Assembly: GCF_003569915.1 (NCBI RefSeq)
Contig: NZ_KZ984440.1
Location: 124,001 to 188,000 of the forward strand
Length of the DNA stretch: 64,000 bases
Direction: 5' to 3'
Source of the DNA: Comamonas testosteroni
Lineage (GTDB): Bacteria > Pseudomonadota > Gammaproteobacteria > Burkholderiales > Burkholderiaceae_C
Numbering within the stretch: position 1 is the stretch's first letter; the number at the start of each line of letters is the position of its first letter. Below, piece by piece: positions 1 to 8,083 of the stretch. The notes under the pieces were generated by a model. That model was not told the DNA's origin, made no database searches, and was given only the letters and a program-made list of their open reading frames with translations. Made by a program: the position numbers and the translations under genes.

Positions 1-41
1 CGAAGCTCTGGGGGAGGCAGAATCTTTTTGAGTCGGGGCAT
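1..41 (-). CDS. Phage tail-region gene, 5' end only
   Basis: An ATG at 41 on the minus strand opens a frame (M-P-R-L-K-K-I-L-P) that runs off the left edge of the window. It lies downstream of the tape measure gene, after a hairpin terminator and a GCTACACG promoter-like element, so it should be the first gene of the next tail unit. Only 13 codons are visible, and no function can be given. Confidence 0.45.
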   Translation of the reverse strand, partial: MPRLKKILPPPEL

Positions 42-54
42 GTTGGACGGTCGT

Positions 55-78
55 AGTGCTATCCAACGTGTAGCGAAC
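55..78 (-). promoter_or_regulatory. GCTACACG promoter-like element
   Basis: The minus strand reads GTTCGCTACACGTTGGATAG, one copy of the recurring phage element. It sits between the terminator at 96-126 and the partial gene starting at 41. Confidence 0.5.
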
Positions 79-95
79 GCGGTTTAGTCGGGCAC

Positions 96-126
96 AAAAA
101 AGGCCCCCCGGGGATACCGAGGGGCC
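96..126 (-). terminator. Rho-independent terminator after the tape measure gene
   Basis: On the minus strand a GGCCCC/GGGGCC stem is followed by six T residues. It closes the transcription unit ending with the tape measure gene. Confidence 0.7.
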
Positions 127-162
127 AACCACTTCCTTCGAGAGAACGATGGGTTTCCCGTC

Positions 163-186
163 CCATCACTAACGTATAGGGAGTGG
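163..186 (-). promoter_or_regulatory. CTATACG promoter-like element
   Basis: The minus strand reads CCACTCCCTATACGTTAGTG, a weaker member of the recurring family, just past the tape measure stop codon and upstream of the terminator at 96-126. Its role is unclear, since it would drive only a short untranslated stretch. Confidence 0.3.
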
Positions 187-198
187 TTTTATATTGCC

Positions 199-3100
199 TC
201 AGCGCTGGCCGAGCCTGCCGCGGTTATCGTTGAACATTCGCACGAAGACTTGCTCGAAGCGAGGGTCCCTCGACAGAGCGTCGATGACGTGGCCTGTCTC
301 GATGACAACCTGAGGCGAAACGCTGATGTTGTTCTGCATCGTGCCTCCGAAGCCACCACCACCGCCGAGCGCAGCAGAGGGGATTTGGCCGATAGGGCCA
401 CCCGTGGCGCGCATCGCAGGCAGGTTCCCGGTGCTGTTCAGGTAGTTCAACAGCGAGAAGTGCTTCTTCACGACCGCAGCGCGCATCATGAATTCGCCAT
501 TCGACGCCAGGATGGGGACTTGGTCCGAGGTGCCGGTGCCCGGCCCGCGAATCAAGCCGCCGTTGGCAAAGGCTCCGCCGAAGATGCTCATCAGCCCGCC
601 GAGCCAGCCACCGCCGGCCTTTGCGCCACCTGCGTTAGCGAACAGCTGGTCAAAGCCTTGCTTTGCGAACTTGTCGGCGATTGCGCTGAGCAGGCTCGTG
701 AACAGGTCCAGCAGGCCATCTGAGAAGCTCTTTGCTCCCGTCGCGATATCTTTGAATGCGCCGGCAAACGCGGACTTCAGCCCTACCACGGTGGTCTGCT
801 GTAGTTCTCGGGTCTTGTGGTCTAGTTCGGTGACAGCTCCCGCTGCTTCCTGAGCCTGGGCTACCAGCTGCTTGTTGCCGGTAGCGTCAGCAGCCTTCTT
901 CATCTCGTCTGTAGCAGCTTTCAGTGCTTCTGCAGATTCGACTCGCAGGTCACGCAGTTGCTTCTCACGGTCGAGCATTGAGATGGTAGCGTCAGCCGCT
1001 TGGCGCTCAATAGCAGCTTCAGCCAGCGCCAGCTTGGTGTGGACGGCATCTACCTTCGCGGCAGCCTCTTCAAAGCGTTGATTTGCTTCCTTCGCATCGA
1101 AGACGTTATTCACCAGCGATTGCAGCTCGGGAGAAACTTTGACCAGCTCATTCTTCAGAGCCTCAATGCGGCCCGCAGCCAGGTCTTCAGGCTTGCCTTG
1201 GAGTTGACGCAGCTGCTCATTCAAGCTCTTTGCCATCTCGGCAATCTGCTTGTCCAGCGCCAGCTTATCCAGCTCAGCCTTGATTTTCAGCACCTTCCCT
1301 TTGTTCGCAAGAGTGGCGAGTTGCGTGTCAATCTTGACGATTTCAGCGCGCAGGGCTTCAGCCTGGACGGGGTCGAGGGTCTTGGCCAGCTCGGCCTTGA
1401 CCTTGGACTTTGCTGCGGCAGCGGTCTTTGTCTCGAACGCCAGGGCGTCGGCTTCCAGCTTTTGACGCTCAGCCAGCTCTTGACGCTTGTTCGTGATGCC
1501 CAGCTGGACACGCTTGTCCAGCTCCGCGCGTAGCAGGTCCTGCTCGTCGGCGAAGGCCTGACGAACAGCAGCGAGGCGGGCAGCGGCCAGGGCTTCAGCG
1601 GCCTTCTTTTCGGCTTCAAGGTCAGCGGCACTCAGGGCGACGGGCTTGGCGGAAAGGTTTGCAGGGGAGTCAACCTTCCCCGTCTTAGGGGTCTTCTGAG
1701 GAGCCTCATAGCGGTAGCCCTGCATCGAGCGGACCAGCCGCTTGGCCCGGCGCTCAGAGATGGCGTCGGCCGTGGCGAGCGTTGCAGTAAAGGCGAGTCC
1801 TTCCTTGAACGTCGCTTTCCCGTTCTCGCGCATCTTGCTGGAGGACTTTTCGAGACGCTCGGAGGCCTCGGCAAGCTTGTCCATGCCCAGACCCTTGCCC
1901 ACCGTCTTACCCCAATCGCCGACAGCCATGCCAACCCCGCCGACCACGGCAGAAATACCGCCGGCAGCGGTCTTTCCCAGGTCAGAAATTGCAGCGAATA
2001 CGCGCTCGACAGTCTCGAAGACGGCGAGCAGCAGCTGGCCGCCTTCTGTGGCGTCGTCAATGCCTGTGGCAACTTCAGACAGTGGCCGTAGCGTGCGCGC
2101 GATGCTGTCCGCTATGCCGTCGAACGAGGCACCGACGTCGGCCAAGTTCTCCTTGTTCCGGGCAAGCCAGTCCGAGATGCCTCCCAGCTTCTCGAGTACG
2201 AACGAGACGCCATTCTCGAAAGCCTTGGCCAGGACGTTGAACAGCCGCATAGCCCAGTCGTAAAGGGCGGCGTAACGAGGGGCAATATCGCCGTCCTTGT
2301 CAAACAGCTTTGAGAGCGTGTCCTGCAGGGTGCGCTTGACCGTCTCGTAGGCGCCTGCGGAGGCCTTCTCGAGTGCCTTTGACACGTTGTCGCTGAGAAT
2401 GCCCTGAAGCTGGCTCATGCCCTTCTCAGCGTTCGCTGCCACGTCGAGCAGCGGAGTCAAGCGGGTGTTAAGCTCTTTGACCAGGGTGCCCTGCTTCTGC
2501 CAGGACTGCAGCACCTGCGGGGAGATGGCCAGAGCGTCACCCAGCTTGCTGCGATTCAGGCCTTGGCCAGACAGCAGCGCATTTACCTCACTCACCAAGT
2601 CGCTGCCGGCCACGCCCACGGCGGTGCTGGCCTTCGTAATGTCGGCCACGAGCTTCTGGGCAGCGTCCGCATCAATCCCCGCTGCAGCCCCCTTCGACAG
2701 CCCAACGTCGAGGGCCGCGGCGCGGTCCTTCATGGCGTAACCAGTCTGCGCGGTTTCCTTCCGGAATTCCTCCAGTCGCTGTTTTGCCTGTTCGGTAGCA
2801 GCCCGGAAGCGTTCCATCCCCTGCAGCGGAACCCCCGACGCGTCGTTCAACTCGTAGAGCGACGACACGGTCGCGCTTATCCCCGTCTGCAGGTCATCCA
2901 GCTCGGAGTTATGCCCAATGCCCTTCCTCAGGGCAGCTCCGATGCCAACGCCGATAGCCGCCACTGCGGCGGCAGCTGCGGCAGCGACGGCCAGCAGGGC
3001 GGTACGGAGCACAGCCAGGGTCTTCGCCAGGGCCGGGCCAAAGGTCTGGTTGAATTTCAGCTGCACTGCATTCAGCTTTGTGCGAAGTGCATCGAGTTGC

Positions 3101-3237
3101 GCGCCGGTGGAGGCCAAGCCGTTGGACTTGGTCTTGACGTCGCCTAGTGCTTGGAGCTTCTTGCGAAGCTCATCAGCGGCGGCCGAGGCCGCCTTTGTGT
3201 CGAAGTCGACACCGAATTTGACGGAGTTATCGCTCAT
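199..3237 (-). CDS. Phage tail tape measure protein
   Basis: This 1012-residue protein is the largest of the prophage. It sits immediately downstream of the tail chaperone frameshift pair, the invariant position of tape measure genes in long-tailed phages. It has an N-terminal coiled segment, an Ala-rich hydrophobic stretch (about residues 77-105), extended Ala/Lys/Glu-rich helices (about 560-830), and a Gly-rich C-terminus ending in the GGLIRGPGTGTSD-type segment common in lambda-H/Mu-like tape measures. The protein sets tail length and helps DNA exit. By the usual scaling of about 1.5 angstrom per residue, the tail would be roughly 150 nm. The next gene upstream ends one base before this start, so translation is coupled. 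Confidence 0.9.
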   Translation of the reverse strand: MSDNSVKFGVDFDTKAASAAADELRKKLQALGDVKTKSNGLASTGAQLDALRTKLNAVQLKFNQTFGPALAKTLAVLRTALLAVAAAAAAAVAAIGVGIGAALRKGIGHNSELDDLQTGISATVSSLYELNDASGVPLQGMERFRAATEQAKQRLEEFRKETAQTGYAMKDRAAALDVGLSKGAAAGIDADAAQKLVADITKASTAVGVAGSDLVSEVNALLSGQGLNRSKLGDALAISPQVLQSWQKQGTLVKELNTRLTPLLDVAANAEKGMSQLQGILSDNVSKALEKASAGAYETVKRTLQDTLSKLFDKDGDIAPRYAALYDWAMRLFNVLAKAFENGVSFVLEKLGGISDWLARNKENLADVGASFDGIADSIARTLRPLSEVATGIDDATEGGQLLLAVFETVERVFAAISDLGKTAAGGISAVVGGVGMAVGDWGKTVGKGLGMDKLAEASERLEKSSSKMRENGKATFKEGLAFTATLATADAISERRAKRLVRSMQGYRYEAPQKTPKTGKVDSPANLSAKPVALSAADLEAEKKAAEALAAARLAAVRQAFADEQDLLRAELDKRVQLGITNKRQELAERQKLEADALAFETKTAAAAKSKVKAELAKTLDPVQAEALRAEIVKIDTQLATLANKGKVLKIKAELDKLALDKQIAEMAKSLNEQLRQLQGKPEDLAAGRIEALKNELVKVSPELQSLVNNVFDAKEANQRFEEAAAKVDAVHTKLALAEAAIERQAADATISMLDREKQLRDLRVESAEALKAATDEMKKAADATGNKQLVAQAQEAAGAVTELDHKTRELQQTTVVGLKSAFAGAFKDIATGAKSFSDGLLDLFTSLLSAIADKFAKQGFDQLFANAGGAKAGGGWLGGLMSIFGGAFANGGLIRGPGTGTSDQVPILASNGEFMMRAAVVKKHFSLLNYLNSTGNLPAMRATGGPIGQIPSAALGGGGGFGGTMQNNISVSPQVVIETGHVIDALSRDPRFEQVFVRMFNDNRGRLGQR

Positions 3238-3896
3238 CTAAATCTCAATGACGTTCGTGTTGTTGCTACCCTTTGTGTAGCTACCGTCAGTGGCTGCTGA
3301 GGAAGGTGCTGCAATGGCGACCAGTGAGTCCAAGTGCTCCTGGACGTGCTCGGTGCCGGAGATGGCGGAGATGGCTGCCAGGGTGTCGATGACCGCGGCA
3401 GCACGGCGAGCAGCGGTGTCCCGGGCGTGCTCTTCATAGAAGTAGACGAGCTGGGCCGGAGTCAGCGCCAACGCGTCATTGAGGGAGAAGACATTGGCTC
3501 GCACGAGGGAGCCAATGACGTCCTCAAGGGTGAGACTTAGGTTGGAATCAGTCGGGCCATCAGGTTGCCCAGCAACTTGGGAGTTTTTTTTTGCGCGGCA
3601 ATGTTCAGGCTGACCAGCTTGGCTCCGATGGCCAGCATGTCTGGAAGAGAGATTGCAGTCACCCACTCGAGAGGCTTCCCTGTGGAGATGGCGATGAGGT
3701 TGAGAACGTCCGCCTCATGCGTAGCAACGGCGTCGACGATGACGGCCAGAATGTCCTTGCCTTCCCCCATATTTACGAGCTGGGCGCGAAGGAACCCTTG
3801 CATGCGGAGAATCTCTACGGCGGTCAGCGCTCGGACTGGCAGAACCTCACCGGATTCGAGGGTGACTGTGGTGGATTTGGGCAGGAGGTTGGACAT
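3238..3896 (-). CDS. Tail assembly chaperone, frameshifted GT-like fusion
   Basis: The shorter product (3896-3537) contains a run of nine A residues on the coding strand. A -1 slip there enters an open frame that continues to 3238, giving a fusion of about 219 residues. The downstream frame has no convincing start of its own: its first ATG lies inside the upstream gene, in the other frame. It reads as a plausible helical extension (S-L-T-L-E-D-V-I-G-S). This is the lambda G/GT arrangement, where the fusion recruits tail tube subunits to the tape measure protein and is absent from the virion. The call rests on position, overlap and the slippery run. Confidence 0.75.
3537..3896 (-). CDS. Tail assembly chaperone, G-like
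   Basis: This 119-residue frame lies between the tail tube and tape measure genes. It begins M-S-N-L-L-P-K-S-T-T-V-T-L and resembles small tail chaperones such as lambda gpG or Mu gp41-type proteins. It is the zero-frame product of the frameshift pair and should be the more abundant form. A CGCTATAGG promoter-like element lies about 20-40 bases upstream, preceded by the terminator of the tail tube unit, so the chaperones and tape measure probably form one transcript. Confidence 0.75.
   Translation of the reverse strand: MSNLLPKSTTVTLESGEVLPVRALTAVEILRMQGFLRAQLVNMGEGKDILAVIVDAVATHEADVLNLIAISTGKPLEWVTAISLPDMLAIGAKLVSLNIAAQKKTPKLLGNLMARLIPT
3584..3592 (-). other. Programmed -1 ribosomal frameshift site
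   Basis: On the coding strand the zero-frame codons CAA AAA AAA ACT contain the slippery heptamer A-AAA-AAA within nine consecutive A residues. A -1 slip gives AAA AAA AAC and opens the downstream frame to 3238. The run is exceptional in this GC-rich region. Confidence 0.7.
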
Positions 3897-3911
3897 CAGA
3901 AGAAGTCAGTA

Positions 3912-3935
3912 GTTGATTACTACTCCTATAGCGAC
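3912..3935 (-). promoter_or_regulatory. GCTATAGG promoter-like element
   Basis: The minus strand reads GTCGCTATAGGAGTAGTAAT upstream of the tail chaperone start at 3896 and downstream of the terminator at 3976-3994. It is one copy of the recurring phage element. Confidence 0.55.
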
Positions 3936-3975
3936 ATGATTTAAATGCGCCCACAGCTCTGACTTGGTGCATAAG

Positions 3976-3994
3976 AAAAAGGCCCCGAAGGGCC
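3976..3994 (-). terminator. Terminator after the tail tube gene
   Basis: A GGCCC/GGGCC stem with a CGAA-type loop is followed on the minus strand by TTTTTCTTAT, 30 bases past the tail tube stop codon. Confidence 0.75.
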
Positions 3995-4023
3995 TTATTC
4001 ACCAGCTGAAAGCTGGGCGGGAA

Positions 4024-4749
4024 TTAGGAAACGCGCACAACGCGGCCGAACTTCCCGAGCATCTCATCAGAGCTGACAGCGTCAGAGGCGACCAGTGCAC
4101 CGGTCACTGCCAGGGACGAGTGTTCGTTACCGGCGTTGATAGCGATGTTCTGAGCGGGGCTGGGCTTCCACTTGAACATCTGCAGGCGCATGCCGCCGCT
4201 GCCCGTTGCGTCGTACATCAGCTCCAGCTCGATGCCGGAGCTGGCCAAGATGCCCATTTCCACCGTTGCAGAGGTGGTGTAGGTGCCCTCGGTCTCGGCG
4301 ACAGTCTTCAGCGCGGTGATGCGGCCGGAGGCCTTGTCCAGCGAGTAGTCCTCGCCTTCAACCAGGCTGCCGAGCGTGAGCTTGGTCACGTTGGCGAACT
4401 GCAGGAAGAACGTCTGGCCGACAGCCAGCGAAGGCACGGTCACGGGCTCGTCAGTCTTCGCAGCAATCTCACGAATGGCGGACTGCAGCGCGATTGCGAG
4501 GTTCGAGTCGCTCAGGGACTGCAGTGTCACGCTGAACGTAGCAGTCTTTGCAGTCTGCTGCTCATCAAGCACAGAGCCGTCGTCGCCGGAAATCAGCGTA
4601 GCCTTCTCCACGCCCAGCTCAAGGGAAGCGTCCTTGGTCGGGCCGAATGGCGTCCAGGCGCCGCCCTCGCCGAAAATGCGGAAGTACAAAGGACCACGCA
4701 CCAGGGCGTAGCGGTTCTTGAAGTTTTCAACTTTGGTAGTCGTAGTCAT
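4024..4749 (-). CDS. Phage major tail tube protein (probable)
   Basis: A 241-residue protein lies directly upstream of the tail chaperones, where siphoviruses encode the tail tube. It is rich in beta-strand-like Thr/Val/Gly segments and begins M-T-T-T-T-K-V-E-N-F. The start was taken at 4749; the frame extends three codons further. Its own promoter-like element (GATAGCTACACATGTAG) lies about 20-45 bases upstream and its own terminator follows, so it is a separate unit suited to high expression. The call rests on position and size rather than on a diagnostic motif. Confidence 0.7.
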   Translation of the reverse strand: MTTTTKVENFKNRYALVRGPLYFRIFGEGGAWTPFGPTKDASLELGVEKATLISGDDGSVLDEQQTAKTATFSVTLQSLSDSNLAIALQSAIREIAAKTDEPVTVPSLAVGQTFFLQFANVTKLTLGSLVEGEDYSLDKASGRITALKTVAETEGTYTTSATVEMGILASSGIELELMYDATGSGGMRLQMFKWKPSPAQNIAINAGNEHSSLAVTGALVASDAVSSDEMLGKFGRVVRVS

Positions 4750-4766
4750 TGCGTACAAAGAAAAAA

Positions 4767-4794
4767 GGTTGTTATGACTACATGTGTAGCTATC
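4767..4794 (-). promoter_or_regulatory. GCTACACA promoter-like element
   Basis: The minus strand reads GATAGCTACACATGTAGTCA, ahead of the tail tube gene. It lies just past the terminator at 4830-4853 in the direction of transcription. Confidence 0.55.
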
Positions 4795-4829
4795 GTTTTA
4801 GCGAGTTGGCGATAGCTGAAGGCGAAAAG

Positions 4830-4853
4830 AAAAAACCCGCCGGGAGGGGCGGG
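4830..4853 (-). terminator. Terminator after the restriction-modification insert
   Basis: A CCCGCC/GGCGGG stem is followed on the minus strand by six T residues. It would stop minus-strand transcription coming through the methyltransferase before the tail tube promoter. Confidence 0.7.
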
Positions 4854-4954
4854 TGGGGCGGCTTGTTCGTGCACCAGAGTAGTCTGCTATCGTTTTTCAG
4901 CCGGCGTTGCGTTTTGCGACAATGCTCCAAATTCTGACTTTGAAGGGTAGATAC

Positions 4955-5800
4955 GTGTCACAGGAAGAGCATCAACCAGCAGCCACCCAAAATTCGCTTC
5001 AGGCTCTGATTGATAAGGGTTTTGAAGTGCTGTATGTGTCGCATGCAGCGGCTATTTTGGCGGGGGACTTTCCAGATGCTAGCTCAGAGATAGCAAACGT
5101 GCTGAATGAGATGGACCTGCCCATTACTGAAATTATTGGTTCGGGCGGTGGTGAATCAAAATTCACTCAGAGGCTGCGAAAGGCACTGGCTGCCCTCGAC
5201 TGGAAGAAGCACAACTTCGTTATCGGAAAGACGATTGACGGCATTCCTAGGGAATCAACGTCTCATGAGGTTGACCACGTTAAGCGATATCCCTCGGGTG
5301 TCATAGCCTGCGAAATTGAGTGGAATAACAAAGACCCATTTTTCGACAGAGACCTTGAAAACTTCAAGCGGTTGCATGCAGAAGGCGCGATATCAGTGGG
5401 AGTCTTGATTACGCGGGGCTCTAGCTTGCAAGATTCATTGTCGAGACTGGTTTCTCGATTTGCGGAGGAACGAGGTATCGTGGACTCTGACTCACTCGCC
5501 GCGGCGGGAGTAACTCCTACTCCGCGCCAGAGGGCCAACATTGAGCGAAGAGTCACACGAACACGAGACCCTGTACCCTTTGCTGACGCATGGGTTGATA
5601 ATTTTGTGTCGAATAAATACGGCGCGGCAACAACCCACTGGGCTAAGTTAATCCACCGCGTGGAGCGAGGGGTGGGCAACCCCTGTCCTCTTTTGCTTAT
5701 CGGACTGCCCGCATCAATCGTTAGGTTCGATGCAGCAAAGGTCGACGAAATCAGTGAGGCAGACGTATCGGACGACGGAAATTCCTCCGATACGCAATAA
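4955..5800 (+). CDS. BglII/BstYI-type type II restriction endonuclease
   Basis: This 281-residue protein carries a conserved block near residues 101-130: STSHEVDHVK, then CEIEWNNKDPFFDRDL. That is characteristic of the BglII/BstYI/BamHI-like endonuclease group. D107 and the E120-x-E122 pair fit a PD-(D/E)xK site; the E-x-E form recalls BamHI rather than the E-x-Q of BglII. Relatives cut sequences with a GATC core, so RGATCY-like recognition is possible but unproven. The start was set at GTG 4955, behind GAAGGG; an ATG at 4922 is an alternative. It is plus-stranded against the phage direction and runs tail-to-tail with the methyltransferase, with two bases between them. Confidence 0.8.
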   Translation: MSQEEHQPAATQNSLQALIDKGFEVLYVSHAAAILAGDFPDASSEIANVLNEMDLPITEIIGSGGGESKFTQRLRKALAALDWKKHNFVIGKTIDGIPRESTSHEVDHVKRYPSGVIACEIEWNNKDPFFDRDLENFKRLHAEGAISVGVLITRGSSLQDSLSRLVSRFAEERGIVDSDSLAAAGVTPTPRQRANIERRVTRTRDPVPFADAWVDNFVSNKYGAATTHWAKLIHRVERGVGNPCPLLLIGLPASIVRFDAAKVDEISEADVSDDGNSSDTQ

Positions 5801-5802
5801 AC

Positions 5803-6480
5803 CTATCTGCCGACCGTCTCGAGCGTATCCACCAGATGAGTGCGTGAGTGGTTCGAGTAGGTAGACCACGTGGGCACGTAGCTCTCATCTGCTTGATTGC
5901 CCCAAATATCCCACCCAGGACGCTCTCCCCGGGCAAACATCTCTAAATAGGGTCCCGGGCTGCATGACTGAATAAGGTCGTACTGCTCGTCGGGTTTGCG
6001 TGAGTGCTCGCGCTTTCTGGTGCCAATGTAGTTAACCTGCGTGCGGCCGGGGTCCAGTGTTCGAGCATTTTTTCCGCGTACGCCGAACAGAATAAGTTCT
6101 GTGACGTTGCGGAAATAGAATCCAACACCGCGGCCGTCACTGCCTCCGTCCTTGCGAAGCTTGTGCCAAACGAGATTGCTCTTGTATTTAAAGCCCCATG
6201 CGGCCATGACTGCGAGGCCCTCGGGGAGCAGGGCGTTTGGCACCCACAGATAAAGGTGCGCTGTGTCCTCAGCAGCGGACTCGACAGGTAGCGCCTTAAT
6301 GTCGTCTAGCGTCATCGTGCCATAGCGATTTAAGCGATGGTGCTCTGGAGCAACTTTTCCGGTTCGATTCTGAAATTGCCAAGGTGGGTCGGCGAGGATG
6401 GTCTTGAACTTTCGGCCATCCACAAATTTCTTAAAGTCTGCAACTGCCAAGTCGCCGACGGAGTTATCTTGCTGCGTCAT
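5803..6480 (-). CDS. MT-A70 family adenine-N6 DNA methyltransferase
   Basis: This 225-residue protein has the catalytic DPPW motif at about residues 31-34 (ILADPPWQF). Later segments are typical of the MT-A70 family (LYLWVPNALLPEGL, then KSNLVWHK). It should transfer a methyl group from S-adenosylmethionine to adenine N6 and protect host and phage DNA from the adjacent endonuclease. The start at 6480 follows a good GAGGAAA ribosome site. An earlier in-frame ATG at 6525 would overlap the preceding gene. It is probably co-transcribed with the small RHH protein 7 bases upstream. Confidence 0.85.
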   Translation of the reverse strand: MTQQDNSVGDLAVADFKKFVDGRKFKTILADPPWQFQNRTGKVAPEHHRLNRYGTMTLDDIKALPVESAAEDTAHLYLWVPNALLPEGLAVMAAWGFKYKSNLVWHKLRKDGGSDGRGVGFYFRNVTELILFGVRGKNARTLDPGRTQVNYIGTRKREHSRKPDEQYDLIQSCSPGPYLEMFARGERPGWDIWGNQADESYVPTWSTYSNHSRTHLVDTLETVGR

Positions 6481-6487
6481 CTTTTCC

Positions 6488-6709
6488 TCAAAACGTTCTG
6501 CCGCGACCTGCAAACTCTTTTTCAAGAGCGGAAATTATTAGTGATTGCACCGTGCAACGTTCATCGATGGACAGTTGTTGTAAGCGTGCCCACCTGCTGC
6601 GGGGTAACCGAAAGCTGGTTTGAATCACTTCCTCGACAGAAGCAGGTCGGGCAGTCGGCCCGTCTGGGGGGCGAGGTGTCTTCCTTGGTTTCGTGCCATC
6701 AATAGTCAT
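6488..6709 (-). CDS. Ribbon-helix-helix-like small DNA-binding protein
   Basis: This 73-residue basic protein has a Pro/Arg-rich N-terminus followed by a segment (about 30-68) resembling Arc/MetJ-type ribbon-helix-helix proteins: a short strand with T-S-F-R-L-P, then two helices. It is encoded just before the methyltransferase. It lies downstream of a region with nested inverted repeats, so it may act as the transcriptional regulator of the restriction-modification cassette. That role is inferred from position only. No strong ribosome site is seen before the ATG. Confidence 0.6.
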   Translation of the reverse strand: MTIDGTKPRKTPRPPDGPTARPASVEEVIQTSFRLPRSRWARLQQLSIDERCTVQSLIISALEKEFAGRGRTF

Positions 6710-6752
6710 ACGTTGTGCGTGATGAGTAGTCCTACTTCAGTCTGATGGTAGG

Positions 6753-6802
6753 TTGGTAGCACTTTACCATGCATTTTTGGTAACTTGGGGGCGCGCTACC
6801 AA
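6753..6802 (-). promoter_or_regulatory. Nested inverted repeats upstream of the R-M regulator
   Basis: TTGGTAGC (6753-6760) is the inverse of GCTACCAA (6795-6802). Between them lies TTACCA (6764-6769), paired with TGGTAA (6778-6783). These sites lie between the tail terminator gene and the RHH-like gene and are good operator candidates. Confidence 0.5.
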
Positions 6803-6819
6803 AAAATTAGGGCTCCTGT

Positions 6820-7209
6820 CTAGCTCAGTTCTTGCACGCGCGTGGTCTTGAAAGTGAGCGTGTAGTAACGTGCGTTGTCTTCAAAGTCGCTCTCGCACGA
6901 GACGTAGCGGAGACGCTGGAAGTAATGCAGGGCGCGGATTGCGGCGAAGATGGCTTGGCCGTCTTCTTTGCCGGAGGTAGAGGCGCCACGGCACATGACC
7001 ACGACGTCGTAAGTCTGGGAGGCCTCGAAAGCCTCGTCGCCAATCTCTTCAGTGACTTGCTCACCGCCAAAGCAAACGACGGCCGTGGTGCCGGCCGGTG
7101 CGCCGCGATGGGTAGCAGCTTGCTCGGAAGTGATGGCGCGGATTGCGGGTACTTCGGCAGCCAGGCGGTTAGCGATGACTTCGCAGAAGTCGAAATAGTC
7201 AGGTGTCAT
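6820..7209 (-). CDS. Phage tail terminator-like protein
   Basis: This 129-residue protein follows the Mu G-like gene with an ATGA overlap and is the last head-tail connector gene before the R-M insert. Position and size (first codons M-T-P-D-Y-F-D-F) fit a tail terminator or tail completion protein that caps the tail tube. No diagnostic motif was recognised, so the name rests on synteny. Confidence 0.55.
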   Translation of the reverse strand: MTPDYFDFCEVIANRLAAEVPAIRAITSEQAATHRGAPAGTTAVVCFGGEQVTEEIGDEAFEASQTYDVVVMCRGASTSGKEDGQAIFAAIRALHYFQRLRYVSCESDFEDNARYYTLTFKTTRVQELS

Positions 7210-7673
7210 TTGCGGTTCAGGGCAGCTTTGCGGAGTTGATAGCGCACGGCGTTGAGTAAGTACTGCTCGTCGGCAGGTGCCAGCGCGCGATGGTTATTCC
7301 GTGTAGAGAACGCAAAGGAACGACGAGGAGTCTTCCGCCCACCCAATTCGTGGTGAATGCCGTAGGCTGCGCCAAACTTGAGCCAGAGGCCCTTCTTGGT
7401 AGCCCGGAACTGGGTGCCGTCGCGGAGTGCCCGGGTAGACAGCATCAGCTTCTGGCCGGGCTTTGCAGCAAGGCGAGTAGACCGGGCCCAAGGCTTCCAG
7501 CGTTGGCCATCGGGGTCACGCTTGAATGCGAACCGGTACCAAATGCGGCGCGTCAGCTCATGAGCAGCGTTGTCCAGTGGCTCGCTCAAGTCGTCGAACT
7601 GAGCGCGCAGACGGTCGATAGCGCGCACAGTGGCGCGCGTGTCGGGCTTGAGCTTGAGCATTCCCGCGGGCAT
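7206..7673 (-). CDS. Mu G-like virion morphogenesis (tail completion) protein
   Basis: A basic 155-residue protein contains the block R-D-P-D-G-Q-R-W-K-P, then KLMLSTRALRD, and later a Y-G-I-H-H-E-L-G-G segment. This pattern is typical of the phage virion morphogenesis family (Mu gpG, P2 gpS). It acts in joining or completing head and tail. Its start overlaps the preceding gene's stop as TAATG, and its stop overlaps the next start as ATGA, indicating a tightly coupled connector operon. Confidence 0.75.
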   Translation of the reverse strand: MPAGMLKLKPDTRATVRAIDRLRAQFDDLSEPLDNAAHELTRRIWYRFAFKRDPDGQRWKPWARSTRLAAKPGQKLMLSTRALRDGTQFRATKKGLWLKFGAAYGIHHELGGRKTPRRSFAFSTRNNHRALAPADEQYLLNAVRYQLRKAALNRK

Positions 7674-8083
7674 TAGCGAGACCTGTCAGAAAGAATTCGG
7701 GGAGCGCTGCTGAACGCGAAGCGAAAACCGGACCTGCAGGGGCCAGGGCCTTCGCAAACGGCAGGCTCGGTATGCAGCAGCACCTTACCGGCCGCTACGT
7801 TTTCGAGGAAACGGCGTGCTTCCTGGGCAGACGCGGTCAACGCCTCAGAAGGCGCTTGAACATTCAGCTGATGAGCGATGAGCTTTGCTGCAGCGGGACG
7901 GACCTGCGCAACCGCTTCGCTTGTGGGCGGCATTTGCACTTGCTTCGAGACATAGGCGTCTACTTCCGAGTGAATGCTATCGAGCACGGCTTCGAGAGAA
8001 GCGCCCTCTTTCAATGCTTCAGCCATGAAGTGCGGGCCGTACAGTGCTTCAAGCTGTTCCGGGGTCACGTACGGGGTTGGCAT
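7673..8083 (-). CDS. DUF1320 (Mu gp36-like) head-tail connector protein
   Basis: This 136-residue protein begins M-P-T-P-Y-V-T-P-E-Q-L and continues with a helical body containing H-S-E-V-D-A-Y-V. That is the usual start of DUF1320/gp36 proteins, which lie downstream of the Mu-like major capsid gene and are taken as head-completion factors. The Shine-Dalgarno sequence AAGGAG lies 8 bases before the ATG. It overlaps the end of the small reading frame upstream. Confidence 0.75.
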   Translation of the reverse strand: MPTPYVTPEQLEALYGPHFMAEALKEGASLEAVLDSIHSEVDAYVSKQVQMPPTSEAVAQVRPAAAKLIAHQLNVQAPSEALTASAQEARRFLENVAAGKVLLHTEPAVCEGPGPCRSGFRFAFSSAPRILSDRSR

